64,000 bases of DNA from Anaerolineaceae bacterium (GTDB lineage Bacteria; Chloroflexota; Anaerolineae; Anaerolineales; Anaerolineaceae): contig JAENZD010000001.1 in NCBI GenBank assembly GCA_016841445.1, positions 1,550,001-1,614,000 of the forward strand, written 5' to 3'. This document shows positions 35,673-44,879 of the stretch, one piece after another. A model generated the notes under the pieces. That model worked only from the letters and a program-made list of their open reading frames with translations, made no database searches and was not told the DNA's origin. The translations under genes were made by a program, and so were the position numbers. The stretch's first letter is position 1. The number at the start of each line of letters is the position of its first letter.

Positions 35673-37418
35673 TTACCTCGCACCCCTTCGCCCAAACTGG
35701 CGTTCCAGCAGGTCAGCTGAGAGGTGGATCATGGTCGGCCTGCCGTGCGGGCAGGTGCGCGGCGATTGGCAGCGCTCCAGGTCCTGCAGCAAGGCACGCT
35801 GCTCTTCAGGCGAGAGGACCTGCCCACCTTTGACAGCCATCCGCTTGCAGATCCGGGCTGTGAGCCTGGCTTCTATCTGCGCCCCCAGCGGTGTTTCATC
35901 TTCCTCAAAATCTTCCACCAGCACATTCAATGCTGCTTCCGGATCACCCCCCACGATCAGGGCAGGGATTGCCCGCACGGTGAAGGCGTTGGGTCCAAAG
36001 GGATCCACATCGAAGCCTAAGTGCTCCAAAACAGGAAGCTGTTCTGTTAAAAGGCGGGTCTTTTCCGGGGGAAGCGTGATATTCACCGGTTCAAGGAGGG
36101 TTTGAGCCGGCACCTGTTGCTGATCATGCTGCGCCATCAGTTTTTCAAATAAAACCCGCTCATGGGCAGCGTGCTGGTCGATCAGGTACAGCCCATCAGG
36201 ACCTTCTGCTACCAGGTAGGTTGCAGCTACCTGCCCAACCAACCTCAGCAAAGGCAAGTTGTCTGATTCCAGCGCTCCGGTATGGATGTGGATGTTCGCC
36301 TGACCATGCTGTTCAGGTTTCACCGATTCCGTCTGGATGTCTGCTGATGAAAACGGTAATTCGTTCCTGCTGGAACTGTCAGACGCAGGGTCCCCACCCC
36401 AAAACTGCTTCGGCCTCAGGTCCGGTACCGGCGAATATGCCAGCAGTGCACGTCGTACCGCACGTTGTGTGCGTGTAAAAACCAGGCTGGCCTCTCTAAA
36501 CCGCACCTCCGCCTTCGCCGGATGGACGTTGACATCCACCGCTTCCGGGGGCATTTCCAAAAACAAAACTACGATCGGGTAGCGCCCCACCATTAGCAGG
36601 GTGTGATAGGCTTTGATGATCGCGGCCGCAACTGAGGTATCCTTCACCCAGCGTCCGTTTACAAAAATCGTGATCTCCTTGCGGTTGGAGCGTGTCAGCG
36701 AAATCGGGCTGATAAATCCGTGAATGTGATAATCCTCTTCCTTAAAATCGAGGCTCAACATCTGCTTGGCGACATCCACCCCGTACAGGCTGGCAAGCAC
36801 CTCCCGGCGGTCACCGTTGCCGCTGGTGAGCAATGACGGCCTATCATCCACCCTGAGCTGCAAGCGCACATCCGGGTAAGCCAGGGCATAGCGTGTTACC
36901 AGCGCTTCAATATGCCGTCGCTCTGTATTATCTGATTTCAGGAACTTTAAACGGGCCGGGACGTTATAAAACAGGTCCTGCACGGTGATCCGGGTGCCGG
37001 TAGGCATGCCTTCCTGATGCAGCTCCCCCAGTTTTCCACCGTCAACCGCTAATTCTGCACCCATATCCTTCCCAGTTATCCGGGATTCAACACGCATACG
37101 TGAAACGGACCCTATCGATGCCAAGGCCTCACCCCTGAATCCCAGCGTTTCGATATGGAAAAGGTCTTCCGCCCGGGCGAGCTTGCTGGTCGCATGCCGC
37201 GAAACTGCCAGCCCCAGTTCGTCTTCCGGGATGCCCACACCGTTGTCAGTGATCGCGATCAGCGTTTTGCCAGCCCCTCCCACCTCAATCGTGATCGCAT
37301 CACCTCCCGCATCCAGGGCGTTTTCAACCAGCTCTTTAACCACCGATGCAGGGCGTTCAATCACCTCGCCGGCAGCAATTTGGGATGCAATATGATCAGG
37401 CAGGATTCGAATCGGCAT
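35673..37418 (-). CDS. mutL: DNA mismatch repair protein MutL
   Basis: A 581-residue protein. The GHKL ATPase is clear: 'IAAGEVIERPASVVKELVEN' with the catalytic Glu and Asn, 'ITDNGVGI' and 'TLGFRGEALASIGSV'. The C-terminal part holds the endonuclease motif DQHAAHERVLFE and the zinc-site CPHGRP, so it is the nicking-competent MutL used by bacteria without MutH. It couples MutS mismatch recognition to strand incision. The ATG follows GGAGGT. Slightly shorter than typical (about 620 residues) in the linker. Confidence 0.97.
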   Translation of the reverse strand: MPIRILPDHIASQIAAGEVIERPASVVKELVENALDAGGDAITIEVGGAGKTLIAITDNGVGIPEDELGLAVSRHATSKLARAEDLFHIETLGFRGEALASIGSVSRMRVESRITGKDMGAELAVDGGKLGELHQEGMPTGTRITVQDLFYNVPARLKFLKSDNTERRHIEALVTRYALAYPDVRLQLRVDDRPSLLTSGNGDRREVLASLYGVDVAKQMLSLDFKEEDYHIHGFISPISLTRSNRKEITIFVNGRWVKDTSVAAAIIKAYHTLLMVGRYPIVVLFLEMPPEAVDVNVHPAKAEVRFREASLVFTRTQRAVRRALLAYSPVPDLRPKQFWGGDPASDSSSRNELPFSSADIQTESVKPEQHGQANIHIHTGALESDNLPLLRLVGQVAATYLVAEGPDGLYLIDQHAAHERVLFEKLMAQHDQQQVPAQTLLEPVNITLPPEKTRLLTEQLPVLEHLGFDVDPFGPNAFTVRAIPALIVGGDPEAALNVLVEDFEEDETPLGAQIEARLTARICKRMAVKGGQVLSPEEQRALLQDLERCQSPRTCPHGRPTMIHLSADLLERQFGRRGAR

Positions 37419-37498
37419 AAGACCTCCGCTTGAATTATAACCTAATGAGAAAGCGAAGGTATTAAATTATTCTGATCTTTTTAATTCGAAAACGGTTA

Positions 37499-38542
37499 TT
37501 ACGGTGTTACATCCACCACGCACCGGAAGCCTAAAAAGTCTCCCGTGTATTCTGGTATATGATCAAAACGGCTCGTGACCCTTAAGCGCCAATCCGTGTT
37601 GCCGTGCCCGCCGCCGCGTAAAACGCGTGACGTACCATCGGATGGACCCTGTGGATTTGAGGAGGGTGAAGCGTTGTAATAATCCAGATCATGCCAGTCC
37701 TGCACCCACTCCCAAACGTTCCCGGCCATATCCATCACATCAAACGGGCTGGCACCAGCCGGGTAACTGCCAACAGACACAGTATCCTCCGAATCGTAAT
37801 TCGCCAGGCTGCTGTTGGGGGCTGAATCTCCCCAGGGATAGATGCGTTCGTCCGTGCCCCTCCCGGCCTTCTCCCATTCAGCTTCCGTTGGTAACCGTCC
37901 ACCAACCCACTCGCAGTAAGCCTGGGCATCATACCAACTGACATGCACAACCGGGTGGTCCTGTTTCGCTTCCACACTGCTGCCCACCCCCTCAGGTGCG
38001 CCCCAGTAAGCACCATAGGAGTCCTCAAATGAACCATCGACCCTAACTCGGCTGTAACCCTCTTCTTCAGCCGTTGTCGTGTAACCCGTTGTTTCCACAA
38101 ATTCTGCAAACTGGCTGTTGGTCACTTCAAATTGATAGACCCAAAATGCATCCAGGAAGACGTTGTGCTCCGGTCCCTCTTCATCATCTGCATCTTCGGC
38201 CTCACTGCCCATCAGGAAATCCCCCACCGGGATATAGATCATTTCAGCGCCATCCAATACGTTTTCCATAGTTGAACCTATTCCCAAGGTTGGTGTAACG
38301 GTTGGGGTCGGTGTGAAAGTTGCTGTCGGCGTGAAGGTTGGGGTTGGTGTATCCTCTTTGAAGATATTCTCCACCTCCGCGACGATCTCCGGGACATTGC
38401 CCGTATCGCTGGATGTTTGCCTGAAATAGGCTAACCCGCCAAGCGCTAGGCATAAAACACTGGCGATCAAACAAAGGGCAACGGCACCGATGATTACCCA
38501 TAATAACCATTTCGGGAATTTTCTGCTTTCTTGATTATTCAT
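37499..38542 (-). CDS. SUMF1/FGE-sulfatase domain protein with membrane anchor
   Basis: A 347-residue protein: one N-terminal membrane segment (about residues 13-37), a Thr/Pro-rich linker with TPTxTFTPT repeats (about 62-86), then a formylglycine-generating-enzyme-like domain from 'MIYIPVGDFLMGSEAED' through 'GGRLPTEAEWEKAGRG', 'NVWEWVQDWHD' and 'RVLRGGGHGNTDWRLRVTSR' to 'GFRCVVD'. True FGE needs a Cys pair near the C-terminus; here only the Cys in GFRCV is seen, so it is more likely a non-catalytic or differently acting relative (for example EgtB-like or ligand-binding). It acts outside the membrane. AAGGAT precedes the ATG. Confidence 0.85.
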   Translation of the reverse strand: MNNQESRKFPKWLLWVIIGAVALCLIASVLCLALGGLAYFRQTSSDTGNVPEIVAEVENIFKEDTPTPTFTPTATFTPTPTVTPTLGIGSTMENVLDGAEMIYIPVGDFLMGSEAEDADDEEGPEHNVFLDAFWVYQFEVTNSQFAEFVETTGYTTTAEEEGYSRVRVDGSFEDSYGAYWGAPEGVGSSVEAKQDHPVVHVSWYDAQAYCEWVGGRLPTEAEWEKAGRGTDERIYPWGDSAPNSSLANYDSEDTVSVGSYPAGASPFDVMDMAGNVWEWVQDWHDLDYYNASPSSNPQGPSDGTSRVLRGGGHGNTDWRLRVTSRFDHIPEYTGDFLGFRCVVDVTP

Positions 38543-38933
38543 AATAAATCCTTCTACTCCAGAGGCAAGTTCAATTAATCTTAAATATTATACATTAATC
38601 TCCCAATTTTTCTCTATGAAAATGAAACAATAATGAATTTAAACCAAAAACTGTGAACAGATCTTAGTAGACCGGCCCACAGGTTCTATAGAATTTTTCT
38701 CAGGAGATTCGTCTTTATTCGAAATTTCAAACACTGTATGGATTCATCTGACAGGCATAAATCCATAACGTATAGGTTTATTGCCAATCATTTGCTATAT
38801 TTTCACCTTTTTCTGCCATGAAAGACCAGATTCAAATGCGTTCCTTAACAAACTGTATTTCCATGCAGGCGCGAAGAAACACTTCCCTAAAGAAGCAATA
38901 AGATACCATTCTTTCTAGTAGAAATAGCTGCGA
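38543..38933. other. Intergenic spacer without a supported gene
   Basis: About 390 bases, AT-rich, between two minus-strand genes. No long hairpin, repeat or coding frame with a ribosome site was seen. Confidence 0.5.
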
Positions 38934-39377
38934 TTATGCGAGTGCTTTCTGCCTGAGATTTAAAACCCGGTCATTCAACCTTTGGATGATATACTCCTGC
39001 ATCGAAAGACCAATCTGGGGGTCTTTTTCGATCAGGTACCGTAAAGCCTCTGTTTCAATTTCCAGAACCTCAACTTCCGAAAGGCATTTTTGGGTTGCAG
39101 TATAGGTATACGGGGGTACCAATGCTGCACAGCCAACTAAATCCTCACAGGAGACGGTATCCACCTGGTGCTGACCTGAAGCAGATTCCTGGAAAAGAAC
39201 TTCTACATCGCCATCAACCAGCAGGTACAGGTACTTGCCTGTTTCGCCCTGGCTGAACAAAACATGGCCTGGTGAGTAACACACTGAATTGCTGATCTCA
39301 GCAACCGCCTCAATTTGGCTCTTGGAAAGGTTTTCAAAACACTTGAACGATCGTATCATACGTGAGTCAGTAGCCAT
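38934..39377 (-). CDS. Cyclic-nucleotide-binding-domain protein
   Basis: A 147-residue protein made up of one CRP-type cNMP-binding fold: 'CYSPGHVLFSQGETGKYLYLLVDGDVEVL' then 'LVGCAALVPPYTYTATQKCL' and the C-helix. It lacks a DNA-binding domain, so it is a stand-alone sensor. The phosphate-binding cassette is altered ('DLVGCAAL' in place of GE(L/I)AL), and binding of cAMP or cGMP is therefore doubtful. GGAGG precedes the ATG. Its partner is unknown. Confidence 0.85.
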   Translation of the reverse strand: MATDSRMIRSFKCFENLSKSQIEAVAEISNSVCYSPGHVLFSQGETGKYLYLLVDGDVEVLFQESASGQHQVDTVSCEDLVGCAALVPPYTYTATQKCLSEVEVLEIETEALRYLIEKDPQIGLSMQEYIIQRLNDRVLNLRQKALA

Positions 39378-39584
39378 TTTTCCTCCAATAGAGAGTAACT
39401 ATTACTGGATGTATTTGGTCGTATTTATTATATTAATACCTGACTCTACTTCATCTTCTTCAGAATATCAAATATCGATCTCGGTTCTATGAATAGCTGG
39501 TTATTAAATAATATTTGCTATAAACTTTTGTCGTTTCGATTGATGGATTCTATGTTTTCTTTAAAAATAATGATAGGAGTGAGA

Positions 39585-40535
39585 TCAACTGCTGCCATAA
39601 TAAGCTTCTGCGGGGCACCAAAAGCGAACCCCTTGCCTTGTGACAATTTGAACACGTCCGCTGTTCTTTAATGCCTCAATCGTGCTTTCTACTGCTGTTG
39701 CATCCCATCCAGCTAAGGCGTTAATTAGTTCAGTTTCTGTCATCGGGTGCCTGTTTATGATCCCAACAACGCCGTCGACCAGGTTTTCTTCACAACCAAA
39801 GTCGAATTTGCCCTCTCTGGGGCTGAGCACAGAAGCGTTAGCGCTCAGGATCTTTTTAGCTCGTTCAATGCCTTCCTTATCCGCTGGCCTGACCCAAGGT
39901 TCTGCAGGTGGACGGGAAGGGAGTGAAATATGGACTTCGTCCGGTTGAATCTTGCTGAGCAGCGCGGCGATATCCTCAAGTGCACGCTCCGAATCATTCA
40001 CATCCTTCATCAGCATCACATCAACCCATAATTGATGTTGGTACAACTTCCTGAAAGCGACCAAACCTGAGAAAAACTGATCAAATACAAGGGATTGATA
40101 TGGCCTGTTGATCCGCCGGTACAAAGCCGGGCTGCCTGCATCCAGTTTCGTCAGCACAGCATCTGCTGCGGCAAGCTCCTGCCGGACCTCAGCCATGTAA
40201 AACAGCGATCCATTGGTAATCACTGCAACCGGGATGTCTGTCATTTCCTTGACGCCCCTGACCAATTCCCCTATGCCGGCATGCAAGGTTGTCTCTCCTG
40301 AACCCACAAAAGTGATCCAATCAATCTCACCAGTGTGATGAGCTGATAGGACATCACGTACCTGGTCAAGGATATCTTCTACTTTGAAGTTGTGCCTTCT
40401 CTCGGTACGATATGGTCGAGTTCGTCCAATCTGGCAGTAAACACAGTTGAAATTACAGGTTTTCATTGGGACAGGATCAATCCCTAAAGATTGACCCAGG
40501 CGCCTGGACGGTACCGGACCAAAAACTTGTTTCAT
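39585..40535 (-). CDS. Radical SAM protein (COG0731-like)
   Basis: A 316-residue protein opening with 'MKQVFGPVPSRRLGQSLGID' and the radical SAM cluster motif CNFNCVYC (ligands CxxxCxxC). A C-terminal region of about 80 residues resembles a small winged-helix ('MTETELINALAGWDATAVES'). This COG0731-type family includes relatives of wyosine-forming Fe-S oxidoreductases; the substrate of the stand-alone bacterial members is not known. Runs in the same direction as the ZIP gene upstream (60 bases apart), so the two may be co-transcribed. Confidence 0.85.
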   Translation of the reverse strand: MKQVFGPVPSRRLGQSLGIDPVPMKTCNFNCVYCQIGRTRPYRTERRHNFKVEDILDQVRDVLSAHHTGEIDWITFVGSGETTLHAGIGELVRGVKEMTDIPVAVITNGSLFYMAEVRQELAAADAVLTKLDAGSPALYRRINRPYQSLVFDQFFSGLVAFRKLYQHQLWVDVMLMKDVNDSERALEDIAALLSKIQPDEVHISLPSRPPAEPWVRPADKEGIERAKKILSANASVLSPREGKFDFGCEENLVDGVVGIINRHPMTETELINALAGWDATAVESTIEALKNSGRVQIVTRQGVRFWCPAEAYYGSS

Positions 40536-40595
40536 ATTCTTATATCCTCTCGGTTATAACTTTCATCTTTACTATACTCATTCTTAAGCTCAAAG

Positions 40596-41333
40596 TTATT
40601 CTCCGGTTAATATGATGATGACAGCAACAAGGATCCCCATTGCTAAAGAGATCAGCGTATATTTTCGATCTTCCTCTTCCATCGCTGGGATCAAGTGTGT
40701 GGCACCAACATACAACAGCGCTCCCGCTGAAAAAGCAAGCATCAACCCCAGCAGAGCCTGATCGATTGTGTGGATGAAAGGGTATGAAATTAATGTCCCT
40801 AAAGGTGTAGAAAATGCAGCAGCAATCAGCGACCAGATCACTGCTTTCTTGCGAGAAAATCCACCTCGCTTTAGTAATAGATAAGTCACAATCCCTTCCG
40901 GAAATTCGTGTAATACCATTCCGATCGCAGCCAGGGTACCCGTGAAAATGCTAATGTTAAAGGTCACAGAGTAAATAATGCCGTCAATGAAAGAATGGAT
41001 CCCAATCCCAATCATCGGGACCAACCCGATAGATATTGACACCCCCTCCTTTTCCATAACTTTATAATGATGCAGAAAATGGTTGAGGAGATGCAAACTC
41101 CAGTATCCAACCAGGACAAATAGCGGGGCTTTGGGATTAATCTCGTAGGCTTCCGGGAGGATGTGCATGATCGATACGGTGATCAAAACGCCTGCAGCAA
41201 AACTCATGAAATGAGCCGCATTCTTCTGTCCCCAGGTGGCAAACCGGTTGATGACATATACCCCAAAAGATGTAACGGCACACGCAATACTGCTGGCTAG
41301 AACAACTGCTAAAAAGATATTATCAAAAAGCAT
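40596..41333 (-). CDS. ZIP-family metal transporter
   Basis: A 245-residue membrane protein with eight predicted segments. The metal-binding signatures of ZIP helices IV and V are present: 'GIHSFIDGI' and 'VLHEFPEG', plus a His-rich cytosolic loop 'HLLNHFLHHYK'. It should carry zinc or another divalent metal into the cytosol. I prefer the ATG at 41333, preceded by CGAGGTGAAG, over an ATG at 41357 without a ribosome site. Confidence 0.88.
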   Translation of the reverse strand: MLFDNIFLAVVLASSIACAVTSFGVYVINRFATWGQKNAAHFMSFAAGVLITVSIMHILPEAYEINPKAPLFVLVGYWSLHLLNHFLHHYKVMEKEGVSISIGLVPMIGIGIHSFIDGIIYSVTFNISIFTGTLAAIGMVLHEFPEGIVTYLLLKRGGFSRKKAVIWSLIAAAFSTPLGTLISYPFIHTIDQALLGLMLAFSAGALLYVGATHLIPAMEEEDRKYTLISLAMGILVAVIIILTGE

Positions 41334-41502
41334 CTTCACCTCGTTCACCCTTAACATATATTACTCTACCATCAAATACCTACAAACAAGGATTTACTGA
41401 CTAATTCTTTTCAGCCTTCACCATTCACCAATCCCCAACATATGATAAACTTATTCCCAATATACATCAAGTCTAATAGAAAATAACTTAAGAGGAACTT
41501 TT

Positions 41503-43293
41503 ATGTGCGGGATTTTTGGCATCGTAGCAGAAAAAGAACAAACCTTAGGACCTATCTTGATCGAAGCAGCTAAAAGGCTGACCTATCGCGGCTATGACTC
41601 CGTCGGAAGTGCCACTATCAGCGGTTCCAAGATTGATTTACGCAAGGATGCCGGGAAAGTGGACGAGGTTGCTGAGAAATATCATTTTTCAGAGATGCAG
41701 GGCTCACGCGGCATCACCCAGCTTCGTTGGGCAACGTTTGGAATACCCTCCCAGGTCAATGCGCAACCCCACCTCGATTCTGATGGCGATTTGGTCGGTG
41801 CACATAACGGGAATGTGGTCAATAATGTCGAACTTCGGCAGCAGTTCATGGCTGAGGGGATGACGGTGCGATCAGAGAACGACGGTGAATCCTGCGTGCA
41901 TGCTGTGGAGCGCTATATCAACCAGGGTTTTGATTTTGTCACCGCCATCCGGAAAGCGTACAATGACCTTGAGGGCGACTATGCCTTTGTGATCGGAAAA
42001 ATCGATGACAACCGCTTATACGCCATCAAGAAGGGGTCAGGTTTGGTGGTCGGGATTGGTGAAGGATTCAACTGTGTCTCTTCCGACTTGCCTTCCATTC
42101 TTCCACTGACCCGCGAGGTCATCCGCCTTGAAGATGGCGAAGTCATCACCTTATGGGCAGATCGGGTTGAACTACACAACGTGAAAGACGGTTCGCTGAT
42201 TGAACGTGAACCTGAAATCGTCCAGGAGTCAATGAGTGCTGTTCAAAAAGAAGGCTATGAGCACTTCATGCTCAAGGAGATCCACGAACAGCCTACCGTG
42301 GCTCGCGAGCTGCTGCATCGCCTTGCTGGGAGCGATAACGAAATCAGTAAAATGATGGATAAGATCAAAAATGCCCGCAGCGTGTACTTCATTGGGTGCG
42401 GTACAAGCTACCATGCCTGCCTGGCTGGTGCAATCTATTTCTCGCAGCTGGCCGGGCGGTCAGTGATGCCAGTCCTTGCTCCCCAGTTCAAACCCCAGTA
42501 TGGCAATTCGATTGATGAGCGGGATGTGGGTGTTTTCGTCAGCCAATCCGGAGAGACGAAAGATGTCCTCAACGCACTGGAAGTCGGTCAGTCAAAAGGG
42601 ATGACCTGCTTCAGCCTGGCTAATGTGATTGGTTCAACCCTGACCCGTAAGACTGAGGGTTGGGTGCCCCTGGTATGCGGTTATGAGATCAGTGTGCCTG
42701 CGACCAAGACCTTCACCAACCAGGTCATCTCATTCCTGTACCTGGCAGCAAAACTTGGCGGCAGAGATATGACAGATTTTGAGAATCTGCCCGACTTAAT
42801 GGCGGAAACCATCCATCAAACAGACGCACAGATGCAGGCGCTTGTTCCGATGATCAACCCCTGGGATGATTTGTACTGCCTGGGATTTGGAACCACCTAC
42901 CCTATGGCCCTTGAAGGTGCCCTCAAATTTAAAGAGATCACTTATGCACACTGCGAAGGAATTCTGTCTACGGAATTCAAACACGGTCCCCTCTCAGCCG
43001 TCACGGCTGGGTTTCCTGTGATCTTTTTGGCGGGACCCGAGGATATCCCCCTGATCATCAGCGGGATCAACGAAGTCACATGCCGCGGTGGAAATGCTAT
43101 CGCAATCGGTCGGGCAGATGGACGTCTGGCAGCAAATGCAACCCATACGGTGACCATTCCAAAATCTAACAATGCATTTTCTGCACTTTTGGGGGTGCTC
43201 CCCATGCAGCTTTTATCGTATTATATTGCAATAGCTCGCGGTTTTGACCCGGACTTCCCCCGCAACCTCAGCAAAACCCTGACCGTGGATTGA
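41503..43293 (+). CDS. glmS: Glutamine-fructose-6-phosphate aminotransferase
   Basis: A 596-residue enzyme. Cys2 directly after Met ('MCGIFGIV') is the nucleophile of the glutaminase domain; 'LTYRGYDSVG' and 'NGNVVNN' follow. Two SIS sugar-isomerase domains fill the C-terminal 340 residues ('YFIGCGTSYHACLAG', 'SQSGETKDV', 'FKHGPLSAV'), and it ends '...NLSKTLTVD' with a Lys near the end as usual. It makes glucosamine-6-phosphate, the first step to UDP-GlcNAc for cell wall and polysaccharide. Monocistronic, with AGAGGAAC before the ATG and a strong terminator after it. No glmS ribozyme is recognisable. Confidence 0.93.
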   Translation: MCGIFGIVAEKEQTLGPILIEAAKRLTYRGYDSVGSATISGSKIDLRKDAGKVDEVAEKYHFSEMQGSRGITQLRWATFGIPSQVNAQPHLDSDGDLVGAHNGNVVNNVELRQQFMAEGMTVRSENDGESCVHAVERYINQGFDFVTAIRKAYNDLEGDYAFVIGKIDDNRLYAIKKGSGLVVGIGEGFNCVSSDLPSILPLTREVIRLEDGEVITLWADRVELHNVKDGSLIEREPEIVQESMSAVQKEGYEHFMLKEIHEQPTVARELLHRLAGSDNEISKMMDKIKNARSVYFIGCGTSYHACLAGAIYFSQLAGRSVMPVLAPQFKPQYGNSIDERDVGVFVSQSGETKDVLNALEVGQSKGMTCFSLANVIGSTLTRKTEGWVPLVCGYEISVPATKTFTNQVISFLYLAAKLGGRDMTDFENLPDLMAETIHQTDAQMQALVPMINPWDDLYCLGFGTTYPMALEGALKFKEITYAHCEGILSTEFKHGPLSAVTAGFPVIFLAGPEDIPLIISGINEVTCRGGNAIAIGRADGRLAANATHTVTIPKSNNAFSALLGVLPMQLLSYYIAIARGFDPDFPRNLSKTLTVD

Positions 43294-43316
43294 TCATACG
43301 GGCCATTAATCAAACT

Positions 43317-43352
43317 CATCTCCTGGCTGATATTAAAACCAGGAGATGTTTT
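43317..43352 (+). terminator. Intrinsic terminator of glmS
   Basis: CATCTCCTGG and CCAGGAGATG form a perfect 10-base stem around a 12-base loop, followed by TTTTATT. Confidence 0.9.
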
Positions 43353-43388
43353 ATTAAAGCAAAAATAGGGGGACGCAAAGCAAAGTAA

Positions 43389-43877
43389 TTATTCGCTTGG
43401 GCGGTTTTCACTCATTTGAAATACCAGGTCAACAATGCTTTCAAATCCCTGATCCAGCAATTTAAAGATCTCTTTCGCAATTCGTTCAGGGGGTTCAGGG
43501 GTTGAATAGGGATCGGGAATATCAAAGGCGACCCCAATTGTTGCGTTCGAGAGCAGCCGAATCCGACCTGCAACTGCGGGGAATTCGGAGGAAATGGCTT
43601 CTTTATGCCCGGACTCCATCACAAGGATCAGGTTAGATTCCATTAAAATTGATTCTGTCACCTCTCGCGATTGGTGCCCAGCAAGTAAAAACCCGGTTTC
43701 CTTAGCTATTTGCTCCGCTTCTCGCGTTGCCGGTTGGCGATCTTTGGTCCATGTCCCGGCACTCGAAATCGTTAACGAGAATAGCCTATCAATACCATTG
43801 ATCTTATTTTGGAAATAATGTGCTGCGAGCGGAGATCGAAATCGGTTTGCTGTGCAGACAAAAAGCAGTTTTGGCAT
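43389..43877 (-). CDS. Low-molecular-weight protein-tyrosine phosphatase
   Basis: A 162-residue enzyme. The P-loop CTANRFR (Cys8, Arg14, followed by Ser) is the CX5R active site at the N-terminus, and 'FDIPDPY' supplies the general-acid Asp. In capsule loci such enzymes remove phosphate from the BY-kinase tail to reset chain-length control. It lies 26 bases after the LysM gene and in line with the Wzz/BY-kinase gene, so that role fits here. Confidence 0.9.
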   Translation of the reverse strand: MPKLLFVCTANRFRSPLAAHYFQNKINGIDRLFSLTISSAGTWTKDRQPATREAEQIAKETGFLLAGHQSREVTESILMESNLILVMESGHKEAISSEFPAVAGRIRLLSNATIGVAFDIPDPYSTPEPPERIAKEIFKLLDQGFESIVDLVFQMSENRPSE

Positions 43878-43902
43878 AAAAATTCAAAAATTTCCGTTGG
43901 AT

Positions 43903-44835
43903 CTATGGGTTGGTCGTTTGGAATGGAACAATGATCCAGTCACCTGAATGTAATGTTTGATTTTCATCAATATTATTATAAAAACACAAGTCTGAAACAG
44001 ATACATCTATCTGGTCCGCCAGTTCCTGTACCGAAATACCCTCATCCAGTACCTGATAGGGTTCAAATTGGGGCAGGGCAGTTACATCGGTTATCCCAAT
44101 CGGGATGATCACAAGGTCGTCGACCTGGATCGGATAGGACAAATCAGGATTAAGGGCCTGGATGGCTTCAGGGCTTGTCCTGTACCAATTCGCATAAAGC
44201 AGGAGCGACTCGCCTTCGATGACTCGGTGAATCACGAATTGATTTTCCAATCCGATAGGCGTTTCCAAAGCCAGGGGTGGTGTCGTAGGGGTTATGGTCG
44301 CCGTTGGTGTTGGGTTTGGCAGTGTTGCTGTCGGTGTGTTCTGAATTTCTGCTGTAGGCGTATATATTGGTAAAATTTCCAGTGCTTCGTTTTGAACAAT
44401 CACATGATCTGTGACCAAAACTGATAGTTCATCCGTCGGTGTTGAAACTTCAGGTTCCATGATAAATGGATTGGAAAACCAACGACTGCCGAATACCACA
44501 GCCAAAACGGTCAGCAGGATGATCGCACACCAAATAAGAATCCTTAAGTTTGACTTTGCCATACGGGATAAACCGCTGGATTTAATTTGCATCTCTTTGG
44601 GCATTTTGATTTCTTTGGATGTTAGATAGAGCAAACAGCTCACATGATTTTCATCCAAACAAAAATCTCTTTGATGCCTGAGTTTAGGGATGCTAACAGG
44701 TTTTGAATGGTAACAAGCGTTCCACTTGGATGGATAGGCAGAAAAAGTTTCAGGGTCATCAAAGAGCGCTAGATGGGGACAGCTTTCCTCCAAAGGCTCA
44801 CTGATTTTGGGCTTTCCATTTTCAATCATATGCAA
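43903..44835 (-). CDS. Membrane-anchored LysM protein with N-terminal Cys-rich segment
   Basis: A 310-residue protein. An N-terminal cytosolic part carries spaced Cys/His residues ('CPHLALFDDPE', 'NACYHSKP', 'RDFCLDENHVSCL') that could bind metal. One membrane segment follows (about residues 99-118), then a Pro/Thr-rich linker, then two LysM-like repeats: 'VIHRVIEGESLLLYANWYRT' onward and 'YQVLDEGISVQELADQIDVS' onward. LysM binds N-acetylglucosamine polymers such as peptidoglycan. The start is TTG with GGTGGT before it; the ATG two codons on (44829) is an alternative. It lies 44 bases after the BY-kinase gene. Confidence 0.8.
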   Translation of the reverse strand: MHMIENGKPKISEPLEESCPHLALFDDPETFSAYPSKWNACYHSKPVSIPKLRHQRDFCLDENHVSCLLYLTSKEIKMPKEMQIKSSGLSRMAKSNLRILIWCAIILLTVLAVVFGSRWFSNPFIMEPEVSTPTDELSVLVTDHVIVQNEALEILPIYTPTAEIQNTPTATLPNPTPTATITPTTPPLALETPIGLENQFVIHRVIEGESLLLYANWYRTSPEAIQALNPDLSYPIQVDDLVIIPIGITDVTALPQFEPYQVLDEGISVQELADQIDVSVSDLCFYNNIDENQTLHSGDWIIVPFQTTNP

Positions 44836-44879
44836 TCTCGACCACCATGATCAGAACATTGACAACCAAGAAGAACAAC

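Noticed and set aside
38282-38350. GT-rich short repeats resembling a tandem or CRISPR-like array
   Set aside because: They code for the TPTxTFTP linker of the SUMF1 protein; no regular repeat-spacer pattern exists.
41360-41502. Possible glmS ribozyme before the glmS gene
   Set aside because: Only about 140 bases are available and no core pairing or conserved cleavage-site context could be recognised.
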